NCBI RefSeq assembly: GCF_963378075.1
Contig: NZ_OY726394.1
Location: 1,984,001 to 2,048,000 of the forward strand
DNA from: Mycolicibacter sp. MU0083
GTDB lineage: Bacteria > Actinomycetota > Actinomycetes > Mycobacteriales > Mycobacteriaceae
Direction of reading: 5' to 3'
DNA: 64,000 nt
The notes below the pieces were generated by a model, which worked only from the letters and a program-made list of their open reading frames with translations, was not told the DNA's origin and did no database searches. The position numbers were made by a program, and so were the translations under genes. Of the stretch, positions 22,378-31,162 are shown in pieces (position 1 is the stretch's first letter; each line of letters begins with the position of its first letter).

Positions 22378-23025
22378 TCAATCGGCGAAGCGATCGCGGA
22401 TGTCGGCGTCGGTGGAGTACCGCACCAGGGCGGCCGCCAGTTCGGCATTGCGTCCTCGGGACAGTGCACCGAGTTCGGGTGCGCTACCGGGGAGCCCGAG
22501 ATCGCGGGCCGCCGCCAGGGCTTGCTGACCGAATGTGGCGCGGGCCCAGGGCCAGACGTCTTGTACCTCGCGAAGAAAGATGTCGGCACCGGTGTCACCG
22601 ATGCCGCGGAACTCCATGAGCAGCGCTCGCGTCGACGCGATTTCGCGGCCGCTGCGTTCGGCCAGCATCCGAAGGTCGCCGCCGTAGGTCGTCTGTACCG
22701 CCTCGGCGAGGTCGGTCAGCATCGTGGCCGCACTCTCGTCGTAGCGCCGGTAGTGGGCGTGGTCCAGGGCGTCGACGATGCTCTGGTGATCGGCCGCGAG
22801 GACTTTGTGCGAGGTGCGCAGGCCGCGGACGAACAACTCTTGCGCTGCGCGGGCGGCGACGGCCGCGTCGATCGGTTTGGCCGCCAACAGGCACAGCATC
22901 AGGAGTTGGAACAGCGGCATCGGTTGGTTGCGCAGTCGGATACCCGCTTCCTGGGCATAGGTGGTACCGGCACGCCGAAGCAGCCGATGTACCAGTTCCT
23001 TGTGGCTATACACGCGGTGCTGCAT
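22378..23025 (-). CDS. HhH-GPD-like endonuclease III family protein
   Basis: A 215-residue all-alpha protein. FRGIGDTGADIFL matches the helix-hairpin-helix of endonuclease III-type glycosylases (LPGVGRKTA in Nth), but the AP-lyase Lys is Thr here. I see no C-terminal iron-sulphur cysteines and no clear catalytic VDTHV motif. It may bind DNA without being a classical glycosylase. It stands alone between a convergent thiolase-like gene and lldD2. Confidence 0.75.
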   Translation of the reverse strand: MQHRVYSHKELVHRLLRRAGTTYAQEAGIRLRNQPMPLFQLLMLCLLAAKPIDAAVAARAAQELFVRGLRTSHKVLAADHQSIVDALDHAHYRRYDESAATMLTDLAEAVQTTYGGDLRMLAERSGREIASTRALLMEFRGIGDTGADIFLREVQDVWPWARATFGQQALAAARDLGLPGSAPELGALSRGRNAELAAALVRYSTDADIRDRFAD

Positions 23026-23071
23026 ACCCGGGCCGGTCGCGTCGCAAACCCGGCGTCCCGTAATCGGCGGA

Positions 23072-24310
23072 CTAGGTGCGCGGTATCAACCGCTGCAACT
23101 GCGTGACATGCTGCGGCGCCAGCTCGCCGAGCTCGGCGACCCCGAGCAGCCGCATGGTACGGCGGATCTGTTCGGCCAGGATCTCGATCACCCGGTGCAC
23201 GCCGGCTTCGCCGCCGGCCATCAGCCCGTACAGGTAGGCCCGGCCGATCAGCGTGGAGCGGGCACCCAGGGCGATCGCCGCGACGATGTCCGCGCCGGAC
23301 ATGATTCCGGTGTCCAACAGGATCTCGGTGTCTCGGCCGACCTCCCGGACCACGTCGGGCAGCAGCAGGAACGGGACCGGCGCCCGGTCCAGTTGGCGGC
23401 CACCGTGATTCGACAACACGATGCCGTCGACGCCGAGATCGACGACGGCGCGGGCATCGGCGACGGTCTGGATGCCTTTGACCACGAACCGGCCCGGCCA
23501 CTGCGATTTGACCCAGGCCAGGTCGTCGAAGGTCAGGCTGGGATCGAACATGGTGTCCATGTACTGCGCGACCGTGCCCGACCAGCGATCGAGCGAGGCG
23601 AACGCCAGCGGTTCGGTGGTGAACAGATCGAACCACCAGGCCGGGTGCCGGGCCGCGTCGATCGCGGTGCGCAACGTCAGCGCCGGCGGGATCGTCATGC
23701 CGTTGCGGCTGTCGCGGCGGCGAGCCCCCGGAACCGGGGCGTCCACGGTCGCCAGCAGGGTGTCGTAGCCGGCGTCGGCGGCACGGCGCAGCAGCGCCAT
23801 CGACCGATCCCGGTCCCGCCACATGTAGAGCTGAAACCACCGGCGGGCTTGTGGCGCGGCCGCGGCGACCTCTTCGATGGAGGCGGTCCCCAGGGTGGAC
23901 AGCGAGAACGGAATCCCGGCTGCCGCAGCGGCCCGCACACCGGCCTGCTCGCCGGCGGTGTGCATCAACCGGGTGAACCCGGTCGGCGCGATCGCGAACG
24001 GCAATGACGTCGAAGCACCCAGCACGTCGCGGCTGGTGTCGACATCGGTCACGTCGCGCAGGATGGCCGGATGAAACTCGATGTCGCGGAACGCCTGCCG
24101 GGCCCGTCCCAGCGAGATCTCGTCCTCGGCGGCACCGTCGGTGTAGTCGAAGGCGGCTCGCGGGGTGCGGCGCGCCGCCAGGTCGCGGAGATCCTCGACG
24201 GTCAGGGCGGCGGTCAGACGCCTTGCGGTGCGATCGAACTGCGGTCGCTGGAAGCGGATCAGGGGCGCGAAATCGCGGATTCGCGGCAATCGCCGTTGCA
24301 TCGCCGACAT
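23072..24310 (-). CDS. lldD2: FMN-dependent L-lactate dehydrogenase
   Basis: A 412-residue alpha-hydroxyacid dehydrogenase that oxidises L-lactate to pyruvate at the membrane. The protein matches M. tuberculosis LldD2 closely: [50 protein letters not shown] and the FMN and catalytic segments [33 protein letters not shown] (catalytic His) and [18 protein letters not shown]. The frame is open upstream, but the homology starts at [14 protein letters not shown], and GGAGGCAC lies just before that ATG. In M. tuberculosis this is the enzyme needed for growth on lactate. Confidence 0.95.
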   Translation of the reverse strand: MSAMQRRLPRIRDFAPLIRFQRPQFDRTARRLTAALTVEDLRDLAARRTPRAAFDYTDGAAEDEISLGRARQAFRDIEFHPAILRDVTDVDTSRDVLGASTSLPFAIAPTGFTRLMHTAGEQAGVRAAAAAGIPFSLSTLGTASIEEVAAAAPQARRWFQLYMWRDRDRSMALLRRAADAGYDTLLATVDAPVPGARRRDSRNGMTIPPALTLRTAIDAARHPAWWFDLFTTEPLAFASLDRWSGTVAQYMDTMFDPSLTFDDLAWVKSQWPGRFVVKGIQTVADARAVVDLGVDGIVLSNHGGRQLDRAPVPFLLLPDVVREVGRDTEILLDTGIMSGADIVAAIALGARSTLIGRAYLYGLMAGGEAGVHRVIEILAEQIRRTMRLLGVAELGELAPQHVTQLQRLIPRT

Positions 24311-24386
24311 CTGTGCCTCCTTCACTGCGGCACGTCGAACTGTGCCACGGCCGGTATCGCGACCGGACGCCCGGGGCGCCGACACG

Positions 24387-24418
24387 AAAAGGCGCCCCGG
24401 GCCGAAGCCCGGGGCGCC
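24387..24418 (-). terminator. Rho-independent terminator of ahpCD
   Basis: Read on the minus strand just past the ahpD stop: a perfect 12-bp stem (24391-24402 with 24407-24418, GGCGCCCCGGGC) closed by a TTCG tetraloop, then TTTT (24387-24390). The UUCG loop and the T-run make it a strong intrinsic terminator, unusual for mycobacteria, where T-tracts are often missing. Confidence 0.85.
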
Positions 24419-24434
24419 CGATCGATTCACGACG

Positions 24435-24974
24435 TCAGGACGAAGCGGCCGGCAGTGCGGCGGCGGCGAAGATCGCCTGCGCCACCCCGGCCACGATCGA
24501 GGCGACCTTGAGGGCCTCCAAGATCTGCTCGCGGCCGACACCGGCCTCCCGCACCACATGCTCGTGCGAGACCATGCAGGCCGAGCAGCCGTTGATCGAC
24601 GACACCGCGAACGCCCACAGCTCGAAGTTGGCCTTGTCGACCCCCGGGTTGCCGATGATGTTCATCCGCAGTCCGGGCCGCAGGTCGTCGTAGGCGCCTT
24701 CGAGGAAGTGTCGACCGCGGTAGAACACGTTGTTCATCCCCATGATCGACGCCGCCCCCAGGGCCGCCTGGTAGGCCTCGGCCGACAGGTTGTCGGCGGC
24801 TTCGGAGCTGATCTCGGCGAGCACCGTGGCGTTGCGAGTCGCCGCGGCGCAGGCCAGCAGGCTGCCCCAGAGCTGTTCCTCGTTCAGGACCGTGGTCCGG
24901 GCGATCGAACCCAGGTTGAGCTTCAGGTCCTTGGCGAACTCCGGGACCGCGTCCTTCAGGTTGTCAATGCTCAT
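24435..24974 (-). CDS. ahpD: Alkyl hydroperoxide reductase AhpD
   Basis: A 179-residue alpha-helical CMD-fold protein. The active site [16 protein letters not shown] supplies Cys130, Cys133 and His137; Glu118 upstream completes the proton relay known from M. tuberculosis AhpD. With lipoamide and DlaT it reduces AhpC. It lies 60 nt after ahpC on the same strand and ends at a strong terminator. Confidence 0.96.
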   Translation of the reverse strand: MSIDNLKDAVPEFAKDLKLNLGSIARTTVLNEEQLWGSLLACAAATRNATVLAEISSEAADNLSAEAYQAALGAASIMGMNNVFYRGRHFLEGAYDDLRPGLRMNIIGNPGVDKANFELWAFAVSSINGCSACMVSHEHVVREAGVGREQILEALKVASIVAGVAQAIFAAAALPAASS

Positions 24975-25034
24975 CAGCGCTGCTCCTCCTCACGTCGTTG
25001 TGCCTGGTCGCGAAAGCGACTCATGCGCCTGTGG

Positions 25035-25616
25035 TTACAGGGATTCCTTCAGCAGCTCGGTGACGTTCAGGGTCGCCTCGCCCTTCTTCCAGTTGCAGGC
25101 ACACAGCTCGTCGGACTGCAGTGCGTCGAGCACCCGGAGCACCTCGTCGACGTTGCGGCCCACCGAGCCCGCGGTCACCGAGACGAACTGGATCTCGTTG
25201 TTCGGGTCGATGATGAAGGTGGCCCGGTCGGCGACGCCGTCGGCGTTGAGCACGCCGGTCGCGGTGACCAGCTCGCGGTTGAGGTCCGACAGCATCGGGA
25301 ACGGCAGGGTCTTGAGGTCCTCGTGGCTGACCCGCCAGTTGTAGTGCACGAATTCGTTGTCGGTTGAGACGCCGAGCACCTGCGCGTCGCGGTCGGCGAA
25401 GTCACCGTTGAGCTTGCCGAACGCGGCGATCTCGGTGGGGCAGATGAAGGTGAAGTCCTTGGGCCAGAAGAACACCACGCGCCACTTGCCGGCGTAGTCG
25501 TCGCTGGTGTTGGTGGTGAACAGTTCGTCGGGGCCGTTCACGTTCGACAGGTCGCCCGGGATCAGGGCGGTCAGCTTGTAGGACGGGAACTGGTCGCCGA
25601 TAGTCAGCAGTGGCAT
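25035..25616 (-). CDS. ahpC: Alkyl hydroperoxide reductase (peroxiredoxin) AhpC
   Basis: A 193-residue 2-Cys peroxiredoxin that reduces peroxides and peroxynitrite. The peroxidatic Cys is in FWPKDFTFICPTEIAAF (Cys59) and the resolving cysteines in QSDELCACNWKKGEATL. M. tuberculosis AhpC is 195 residues with the same blocks. The frame is open 10 codons upstream; MPLLTIGDQFPSY is the family N-terminus and AAGGAGCGTC precedes this ATG. It is divergent from oxyR, with a 116-bp shared control region. Confidence 0.96.
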   Translation of the reverse strand: MPLLTIGDQFPSYKLTALIPGDLSNVNGPDELFTTNTSDDYAGKWRVVFFWPKDFTFICPTEIAAFGKLNGDFADRDAQVLGVSTDNEFVHYNWRVSHEDLKTLPFPMLSDLNRELVTATGVLNADGVADRATFIIDPNNEIQFVSVTAGSVGRNVDEVLRVLDALQSDELCACNWKKGEATLNVTELLKESL

Positions 25617-25719
25617 GACGCTCCTTGTGGTGTGAGTTTTCCGCATTCGGGACGCGTGACGCGCCCGCAGGCTCCATCCTGCCCCATTCTGATTAAAAAC
25701 GAAAGGTGATGCTTTGCAC

Positions 25720-25742
25720 TACAATTATCGGCATGACCGATA
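25720..25742 (+). promoter_or_regulatory. oxyR -10 and OxyR-type dyad over the oxyR start codon
   Basis: TACAAT (25720-25725) is a near-consensus -10 hexamer 7 nt before the oxyR ATG, so the transcript is probably leaderless. Immediately after it lies TATCGG-CATGA-CCGATA (25726-25742), a perfect 6-bp dyad that contains the ATC-N9-GAT pattern of mycobacterial OxyR sites. The dyad includes the start codon itself (25733-25735). This geometry fits autorepression, with divergent control of ahpC. Confidence 0.75.
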
Positions 25743-26668
25743 CAAGCTATCAACCGACGCTCGCCGGTCTGCGGGCGTTCGCGGCCGTCGCTGAGAAGCA
25801 CCACTTCAGCCTGGCGGCGGCGGGCCTGGGCTTGAGTCAGTCCACCCTGTCGCAGGCACTGTCCTCCCTGGAGACCGGTCTGGGAATCCAATTGATCGAA
25901 CGTTCCACCCGGCGGGTCTTCCTCACCGCCGAAGGCCAGCAGTTGCTGCCGCACGCCCATGCCGTGCTCGATGCCGCGGCGCAGTTCTCCGCCGCGGCCG
26001 CCGGCGTCGTCGACCCGCTGCAGGGCTCGATGCGGCTCGGGCTGATCCCGACGGTGGCGCCCTACGTCCTGCCCGCGGTGCTGGCCGGCCTGTCGGCGCA
26101 GTTGCCCGAACTCCACCTGCGGGTCGTCGAGGACCAGACCGAACGCCTGCTCACCGGTTTGCGGGAGGGGGCGGTCGATGCGGCGCTGATGGCATTGCCG
26201 ACCGAAGTGGCCGGCGTAACCGAAATCCCCCTCTATGACGAAGACTTCGTGCTGGCGCTGCCGCCCGGGCACGCGCTGGCGGGCAAACGCCGATTGTCGC
26301 CGACCGCGCTGGCCGACCTGCCGCTACTGCTGCTCGACGAGGGGCACTGCCTACGGGACCAGGCCCTGGAGATCTGTCGCAACGCCGGCGTCCGGGCGGA
26401 GTTGGCGACCACCCGGGCGGCATCGCTGTCGACAGCGGTCCAATGTGTCAACGGCGGCCTGGGGGTGACGCTGATCCCGCAGACCGCGGTGGCCGTGGAA
26501 GCCGAGCGCAATGGTCTGGCGCTGGCCTACTTCGCCCCGCCCCGGCCGGGCCGGCGGATCGGCCTGGTGTTCCGCACTTCCAGCGGGCGAGACGAGTCCT
26601 ATCGACGGCTGGCCGGAATCATCGGTGACCTGATCGCTGCGGGTCACCGCGTCGACCGGATCGGGTAG
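25733..26668 (+). CDS. oxyR: LysR-family peroxide sensor OxyR (intact)
   Basis: A 311-residue LysR regulator. The helix-turn-helix is at about 10-60 ([35 protein letters not shown], split here only by family convention). The redox pair is Cys206 and Cys215 in [14 protein letters not shown], nine apart as in Cys199/Cys208 of E. coli OxyR. No frameshift or stop interrupts it, in contrast to M. tuberculosis, where oxyR is a pseudogene. It should activate ahpC-ahpD in response to peroxide. Confidence 0.95.
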   Translation: MTDTSYQPTLAGLRAFAAVAEKHHFSLAAAGLGLSQSTLSQALSSLETGLGIQLIERSTRRVFLTAEGQQLLPHAHAVLDAAAQFSAAAAGVVDPLQGSMRLGLIPTVAPYVLPAVLAGLSAQLPELHLRVVEDQTERLLTGLREGAVDAALMALPTEVAGVTEIPLYDEDFVLALPPGHALAGKRRLSPTALADLPLLLLDEGHCLRDQALEICRNAGVRAELATTRAASLSTAVQCVNGGLGVTLIPQTAVAVEAERNGLALAYFAPPRPGRRIGLVFRTSSGRDESYRRLAGIIGDLIAAGHRVDRIG

Positions 26669-26697
26669 CGGCCCGGTCACGGTCCCGTGCGGGCGTT

Positions 26698-26703
26698 TAG
26701 GCT
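26698..26703 (+). promoter_or_regulatory. -10 hexamer of a leaderless enoyl-CoA hydratase transcript
   Basis: TAGGCT, then 6 nt, then the GTG start codon. No Shine-Dalgarno is visible. Confidence 0.45.
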
Positions 26704-26709
26704 GCAGTC

Positions 26710-27468
26710 GTGATCCTGACGATCGAAGACGACAACCGGGTTCGGACGCTGACACTGAATCGCCCCGATGCGCTCAACGCCTTCAACGAGGCGCTCTACG
26801 ACGCCACCGCCGAGGCGTTGCTGGCCGCAGCCGAGGATCCCGAGGTCGCGGTCGTGGTGATCACCGGTACCGGTCGGGCGTTCAGTGCGGGGACCGACCT
26901 CGCCGAGATGCAGGCCATGGTGACCGACCCGGACTTCGTGCCGGGCAAGCACGGCTTCCGGGGGCTGGTCGCCGCGCTGGGGCAGTTCCCGAAGCCGCTG
27001 ATCTGCGCCGTCAACGGGCTCGGACTGGGGATCGGAACAACCATTCTGGGCTTCGCCGACCTGGCGTTCATGTCGACGACGGCACGGCTGAAGTGCCCGT
27101 TCACCAGCCTGGGTGTGGCGCCGGAGGCGGCGTCGTCCTACCTGCTGCCGCGCCTGATGGGGCGGCAGAACGCCGCGTGGCTGTTGATGTCCTCGGAGTG
27201 GATCACCGCCGAGGAGGCGTTGCGGATGGGTTTGGTGTTCGCGGTCTGCGAACCCGAGGCATTGCTGGCCGAAACCCGCCGGCACGCCGACGTCCTTGCG
27301 TCCCGGCCGATTTCGAGCCTGATGGCGGTCAAGAGCGCGATGGTCGAGCCGACGCGCGCCGAGACGCTGGCCGCGGTGGAGCGGGAGAACGCGTTTTTCG
27401 CCGAACTTCTGGGCGCCCAGGCCAACGCCGACGCGCTGGCCGAATTCACCGGCCGGCGCGGCAACTGA
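26710..27468 (+). CDS. Enoyl-CoA hydratase/isomerase family protein
   Basis: A 252-residue crotonase-fold protein. RAFSAGTDLAEMQ and KPLICAVNGLGLGIGTTILGFADLAF form the CoA-binding and oxyanion-hole blocks. CPFTSLGVAPEAASSYLLPRLMG resembles the isomerase-type members (PEAASS) more than classical hydratases with two catalytic Glu. The specific reaction is not assignable. It starts with GTG. The stop is directly adjacent to the convergent bfd stop. Confidence 0.88.
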   Translation: MILTIEDDNRVRTLTLNRPDALNAFNEALYDATAEALLAAAEDPEVAVVVITGTGRAFSAGTDLAEMQAMVTDPDFVPGKHGFRGLVAALGQFPKPLICAVNGLGLGIGTTILGFADLAFMSTTARLKCPFTSLGVAPEAASSYLLPRLMGRQNAAWLLMSSEWITAEEALRMGLVFAVCEPEALLAETRRHADVLASRPISSLMAVKSAMVEPTRAETLAAVERENAFFAELLGAQANADALAEFTGRRGN

Positions 27469-27705
27469 TCAGTGTGACCCGACCGGGCTGATCTCCAGCG
27501 AGAGGCGGCGTAGCGCCCCGTCCTCGGGGCCGACCGGTGCCGCGGCCAGGGTGGCCTCGATGATGCCGCGCACGGTGCATCGGCACCGCCCGCAGTCGCC
27601 GCCCGCGCCGCACATCGCGGCGACTTCCTTGGAGGTCGAGGCGCCGGCCGCGACGGCATCGGACACCATCTGATTGGTGGCGCCGACGCACAGGCATACG
27701 TACAT
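27469..27705 (-). CDS. bfd: Bacterioferritin-associated ferredoxin Bfd
   Basis: A 78-residue [2Fe-2S] protein. The four cluster ligands are in MYVCLCVGAT (CxC) and GAGGDCGRC (CxxC), the BFD-type arrangement. In other bacteria Bfd reduces bacterioferritin and releases stored iron. Here it is divergent from bfrA across an IdeR-box region. The C-terminal tail of about 20 residues is not conserved in the family pattern. Confidence 0.9.
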   Translation of the reverse strand: MYVCLCVGATNQMVSDAVAAGASTSKEVAAMCGAGGDCGRCRCTVRGIIEATLAAAPVGPEDGALRRLSLEISPVGSH

Positions 27706-28103
27706 CGCGCTACCCCTATCGACCGGCGCCGGTGGGCGTCGTCGGATCGATGGCGGTGCGGGGGCGGTCCGTCCGTCGCTGTGCGTGTGCCGCCCGGTCG
27801 ATGTCTAGCAGCGTCATCACCTCATGTCCGAAATGCCGGCACGATTGCCGTGCGAAGTGCGTCGTATATTAGTAGAGTCTAACCTAAGTAAGGCGCACCT
27901 TGCACGGGCCAGGTGAACGACGGCGATCTGGAAGTCGCCCGGAAGGCCCCGACGCGGTGCGTCGTTTCGACGCGCCGAGACACGGGTAAACATGCCCCTG
28001 CGGCCGGTGGCCTGCACTAGATTGAACTCGACGCGTAACGGCGATGATCCGACCCCGTCCGTCGCGGCAGGCATGCGAGGTTCTTCACATCAGAGGAGAG
28101 ATC
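27706..28103. other. bfd-bfrA divergent control region (398 bp, no gene seen)
   Basis: No convincing coding sequence lies here. The stretch contains the IdeR boxes described separately, a minus-strand TAATAT (27866-27871) directed at bfd, and a plus-strand TAGATT (28018-28023) that could serve bfrA with a leader of roughly 75 nt. Confidence 0.6.
27869..27887 (+). promoter_or_regulatory. IdeR iron box
   Basis: TTAGTAGAGTCTAACCTAA matches the IdeR consensus TTAGGTTAGGCTAACCTAA at 15 of 19 positions, with the right half (CTAACCTAA) perfect. A weaker overlapping match (12 of 19) runs 27884-27902. On the minus strand the strong box sits just upstream of the TAATAT -10 pointing to bfd. Confidence 0.8.
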
Positions 28104-28583
28104 ATGCAAGGCGATCCCGAGGTTCTCAAACTTCTCAACGAGCAGCTGACCAGCGAACTCACCGCGATCAACCAGTATTTTCTGCACTCCAAGATGCAGG
28201 AGAACTGGGGCTTCACCGAGCTGGCCGCCCACACGCGTGAAGAGTCGATGGAAGAGATGCGGCACGCCGAGACGGTCACCGACCGCATTCTGGTGCTCGG
28301 TGGCCTGCCGAACTATCAGCGCATCGGATCGCTGCGGATCGGGCAGACGATCCGCGAACAGTTCGAGAGTGACCTGGCGGTGGAGATCGACGTGCTCAAC
28401 CGGCTGCGACCGGGCATCGTGATGTGTCGCGAAAAGCATGACAGCACCACCGCGAAGATCCTCGAAGACATCCTCGTCGACGAGGAATCCCACATCGACC
28501 ACCTGGAAACGCAACTGGAGTTGATGGACAAGCTCGGCGAGGCGCTCTACGCGGCGCAATGCGTTTCCCGCCCGCCGTCCTGA
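28104..28583 (+). CDS. bfrA: Bacterioferritin BfrA
   Basis: A 159-residue haem-containing ferritin, the same length as M. tuberculosis BfrA. Ferroxidase ligands are carried by LTSELTAINQYFLH, EESMEEMRHAE and ILVDEESHIDHLE. The Met in EEMRHAE is the expected haem ligand (Met52 type). It stores iron as a 24-mer. AGAGGAGAGATC precedes the ATG, which decides the start; the frame is open 20 codons further upstream. The MFS gene starts 7 nt after its stop. Confidence 0.96.
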   Translation: MQGDPEVLKLLNEQLTSELTAINQYFLHSKMQENWGFTELAAHTREESMEEMRHAETVTDRILVLGGLPNYQRIGSLRIGQTIREQFESDLAVEIDVLNRLRPGIVMCREKHDSTTAKILEDILVDEESHIDHLETQLELMDKLGEALYAAQCVSRPPS

Positions 28584-28590
28584 GCCGCGT

Positions 28591-30636
28591 ATGAGCGAAG
28601 CGATGTCGGCTGCCGAGGACCTGCGACCCGCACCGGTCAGCCCGCATCGACGCAACCTGATCTTCCTGGCGATCGTGCTCGGCATGTTGATGGCCGCGCT
28701 CGACCAGACCATCGTCGCCACCGCCCTGCCGACGATCGTGTCGGATCTGGGCAATCCCGGGCATCAGTCCTGGGTCGTCACCAGCTACCTGCTGACGTCG
28801 ACCATCGCCACGATCCTGGCCGGCAAGCTCGGGGATCTGTTCGGCCGCAAACGGGTGTTCCAGGCCGCGGTGGTGTGCTTCGTGGCCGGTTCGGTGCTGT
28901 GCGGCATGTCGGCGACGATGGGGATGCTGGTGGCATCCCGGGCGTTGCAGGGCATCGGCGGCGGTGCGATCACCGTGACCGCGGCGGCGCTGATCGGGGA
29001 GGTCATACCGCTGCGCGACCGAGGCCGCTACCAGGGGATGCTGGGGGCGGTCTTCGGTGTCACCACCGTGATCGGCCCGCTGATGGGCGGCTACGTCACC
29101 GACTACCTGACCTGGCGGTGGGCGTTCTGGATCAACCTGCCGATCTCGGTCGTCGTGCTGATCGTGGCCGGGACGGCGATCCCGGCCTTGGCGGGCCGGG
29201 CCAGACCCGTCATCGACTACGCCGGGATCGTGCTGGTCGGCCTGGGCGCCACCGGCCTGACCCTGGCCACCAGTTGGGGCGGCAGCCGCTACGGTTGGGG
29301 ATCCGCGACGATCATCGGACTGTTCGCCGGGTCGGTGCTGGCCCTGGCGGCGTTCGTCTTAGTGGAGAGCCGGGCCGAGGCGCCCATCCTGCCGCCCCGG
29401 CTCTTCGCCGACCCGGTCTTCTCGGTCTGCTGCGTGCTGGCATTCATGGTCGGCTTCGCGATGCTGGGCGCGCTCACCTTCCTGCCCACCTTCATGCAGT
29501 ACGTCGACGGTGTCTCGGCCACCACTTCGGGCCTGCGGACCCTGCCGATGGTGGCCGGCATGCTGGTGACCTCCACCGGAAGCGGCGCGCTGGTGGGACG
29601 GACCGGACGCTACAAGGTCTTTCCGGTAGTCGGCACGGCCCTGATGACCGTCGCCTTCGCATTGATGTCCCAGATGGACAACGGCACACCGGCGCTGCTG
29701 CAGTCGCTGTACCTGCTCATCCTCGGAGCAGGCATCGGGCTGTCGATGCAGGTGTTGGTGCTGGTGGTGCAGAACACCTCGAGCTTCGCCGATCTGGGCG
29801 TGGCCACCTCGGGGGTCACCTTCTTCCGGACGATCGGCAGCTCGTTCGGAGCGGCGGTGTTCGGCTCGCTGTTCGTGAACTTCCTCGGCCACCGGCTCAC
29901 ACCGGCCCTGCAGGCCGCCGGATTGTCCGCCGGGGCGGCCGACTCGCCCGAGGCGCTGCACCGGCTGGCACCGGAGCAGGCGGCACCGATCGTGGCCGCC
30001 TACGCCGATTCGCTCGGCCAGGTGTTCCTGTGCGCTGCGCCGGTCGCCGCGCTGGGGTTCGTCCTGTCGCTGTTTCTGCGCGAGGTGCCGCTCAAGGAAC
30101 TGCACGACAGCTCGGTGGACCTCGGCGACGGATTCGGCATGCCCACCACCGCGTCGTCGGATGACCTGTTGGAGTCCGCGATCGGGCGGCTGCTGCGTAA
30201 CGAACCCGGGATGCGCCTGCGTTCGATCGCGATGCGGCCCGACTGCCGGCTCGACGTCGCCGGATTGTGGACGGTGCTGCGTATCCACCGCTACACGCAG
30301 GTTTTCCGGACCGCGCGGCTCAGCGACATCGGCAAACGACTTCGAGTGCCCTACGAGATCCTCGAGCCGACCGTCGACCGACTGGTCGACCAGGGCTACG
30401 TCTTGCGCGACGGGGATCACCTCGGCCTCACCCGGGCGGGGCTGCGGCAGGTCGGGTTCGTGTCCTCGCTGCTGCAGGACTGGGTGGTGGACAAGCTCGG
30501 CCGCACACCCGGGTACGAAGGGCGCCCGGATCGCGCCGAGGTCGAAGCCGCGCTGCAGCGGATCGCACGCCGGGCCATCATCGACCCCGACGACGCGGGG
30601 GAGTCGGCGGAGCTGAGCGGGACCGCCCACGGCTGA
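28591..30636 (+). CDS. DHA2-family MFS drug exporter with C-terminal cytoplasmic domain (Rv1877-like)
   Basis: A 681-residue transporter with about 14 transmembrane segments (residues about 25-500). MAALDQTIVATALPTI is motif D1 of the DHA2 family and GKLGDLFGRKRVF is motif A. ALIGEVIPLRDRGRYQG continues the family pattern. The C-terminal 170 residues are hydrophilic and look like a winged-helix segment (SDIGKRLRVPYEILEPTVDRLVDQGYVLRDGDHLGLT), seen also in the M. tuberculosis homologue. It lies 7 nt after bfrA, so the two are probably cotranscribed; the physiological link is unknown. Confidence 0.92.
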   Translation: MSEAMSAAEDLRPAPVSPHRRNLIFLAIVLGMLMAALDQTIVATALPTIVSDLGNPGHQSWVVTSYLLTSTIATILAGKLGDLFGRKRVFQAAVVCFVAGSVLCGMSATMGMLVASRALQGIGGGAITVTAAALIGEVIPLRDRGRYQGMLGAVFGVTTVIGPLMGGYVTDYLTWRWAFWINLPISVVVLIVAGTAIPALAGRARPVIDYAGIVLVGLGATGLTLATSWGGSRYGWGSATIIGLFAGSVLALAAFVLVESRAEAPILPPRLFADPVFSVCCVLAFMVGFAMLGALTFLPTFMQYVDGVSATTSGLRTLPMVAGMLVTSTGSGALVGRTGRYKVFPVVGTALMTVAFALMSQMDNGTPALLQSLYLLILGAGIGLSMQVLVLVVQNTSSFADLGVATSGVTFFRTIGSSFGAAVFGSLFVNFLGHRLTPALQAAGLSAGAADSPEALHRLAPEQAAPIVAAYADSLGQVFLCAAPVAALGFVLSLFLREVPLKELHDSSVDLGDGFGMPTTASSDDLLESAIGRLLRNEPGMRLRSIAMRPDCRLDVAGLWTVLRIHRYTQVFRTARLSDIGKRLRVPYEILEPTVDRLVDQGYVLRDGDHLGLTRAGLRQVGFVSSLLQDWVVDKLGRTPGYEGRPDRAEVEAALQRIARRAIIDPDDAGESAELSGTAHG

Positions 30637-30649
30637 CACCGAGGCCCGC

Positions 30650-30655
30650 TAGCAT
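30650..30655 (+). promoter_or_regulatory. -10 hexamer of a leaderless CMD-protein transcript
   Basis: TAGCAT, then 7 nt, then the ATG at 30663. No Shine-Dalgarno is visible. Confidence 0.45.
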
Positions 30656-30662
30656 CGGCGAT

Positions 30663-31157
30663 ATGAGCCGAATCGGGAACTTCGCCGCGGATGACCTCGT
30701 TGGCTGGATGGCCAAATCGCCTGAACTCGCCGCCGGAATAGGCGGATTCAGCACGGCGGTCTACAACAAGGGGCGCCTGCCGATGCGCACCCGTGAACTG
30801 GCCCGGATGGTGATCGCCTACGACAACGAATGCGCGGTGTGCGTCAACACCCGTGACGCCGACGGCCCGGCCGCCGACGTCGGTGAAGACCTCTACGACC
30901 ATGTAGCGGAGTGGCGCACCTGGGAGGGCTACAGCGAGCAGGAACGACTGGCGGCCGAATTCGCCCACCGATTCGCCACCGAACACACCGACCTGCGCGA
31001 CGACGAAGACTTCTGGTCGCGGTGCGCCGAGCACTTCAGTGACGAGCTGCTCACCGACCTGGCGCTGTCATGCGCGCTATGGCTTGGGATGGGGCGGGTG
31101 CTGCGCACCCTCGACCTCGGGCAGTCCTGTTCGCTGACCATCCCCAGCCGCGCTTGA
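30663..31157 (+). CDS. Carboxymuconolactone decarboxylase (AhpD-like) family protein
   Basis: A 164-residue helical protein of the CMD/AhpD fold. LPMRTRELARMVIAYDNECAVCVNTRDADG contains the CxxC pair at the end of the core helix. The His that follows in AhpD is absent (Asn-Thr instead), so peroxidase activity is uncertain. The start is fixed by the TAGCAT hexamer 7 nt upstream; the frame is open for another 132 codons within the MFS gene. The CocE gene begins 6 nt after the stop. Confidence 0.85.
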   Translation: MSRIGNFAADDLVGWMAKSPELAAGIGGFSTAVYNKGRLPMRTRELARMVIAYDNECAVCVNTRDADGPAADVGEDLYDHVAEWRTWEGYSEQERLAAEFAHRFATEHTDLRDDEDFWSRCAEHFSDELLTDLALSCALWLGMGRVLRTLDLGQSCSLTIPSRA

Positions 31158-31162
31158 CCTCG

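Noticed and set aside
27817..28074. Small minus-strand open frame in the bfd-bfrA gap
   Set aside because: It covers the IdeR region, has no Shine-Dalgarno and no protein-like composition.
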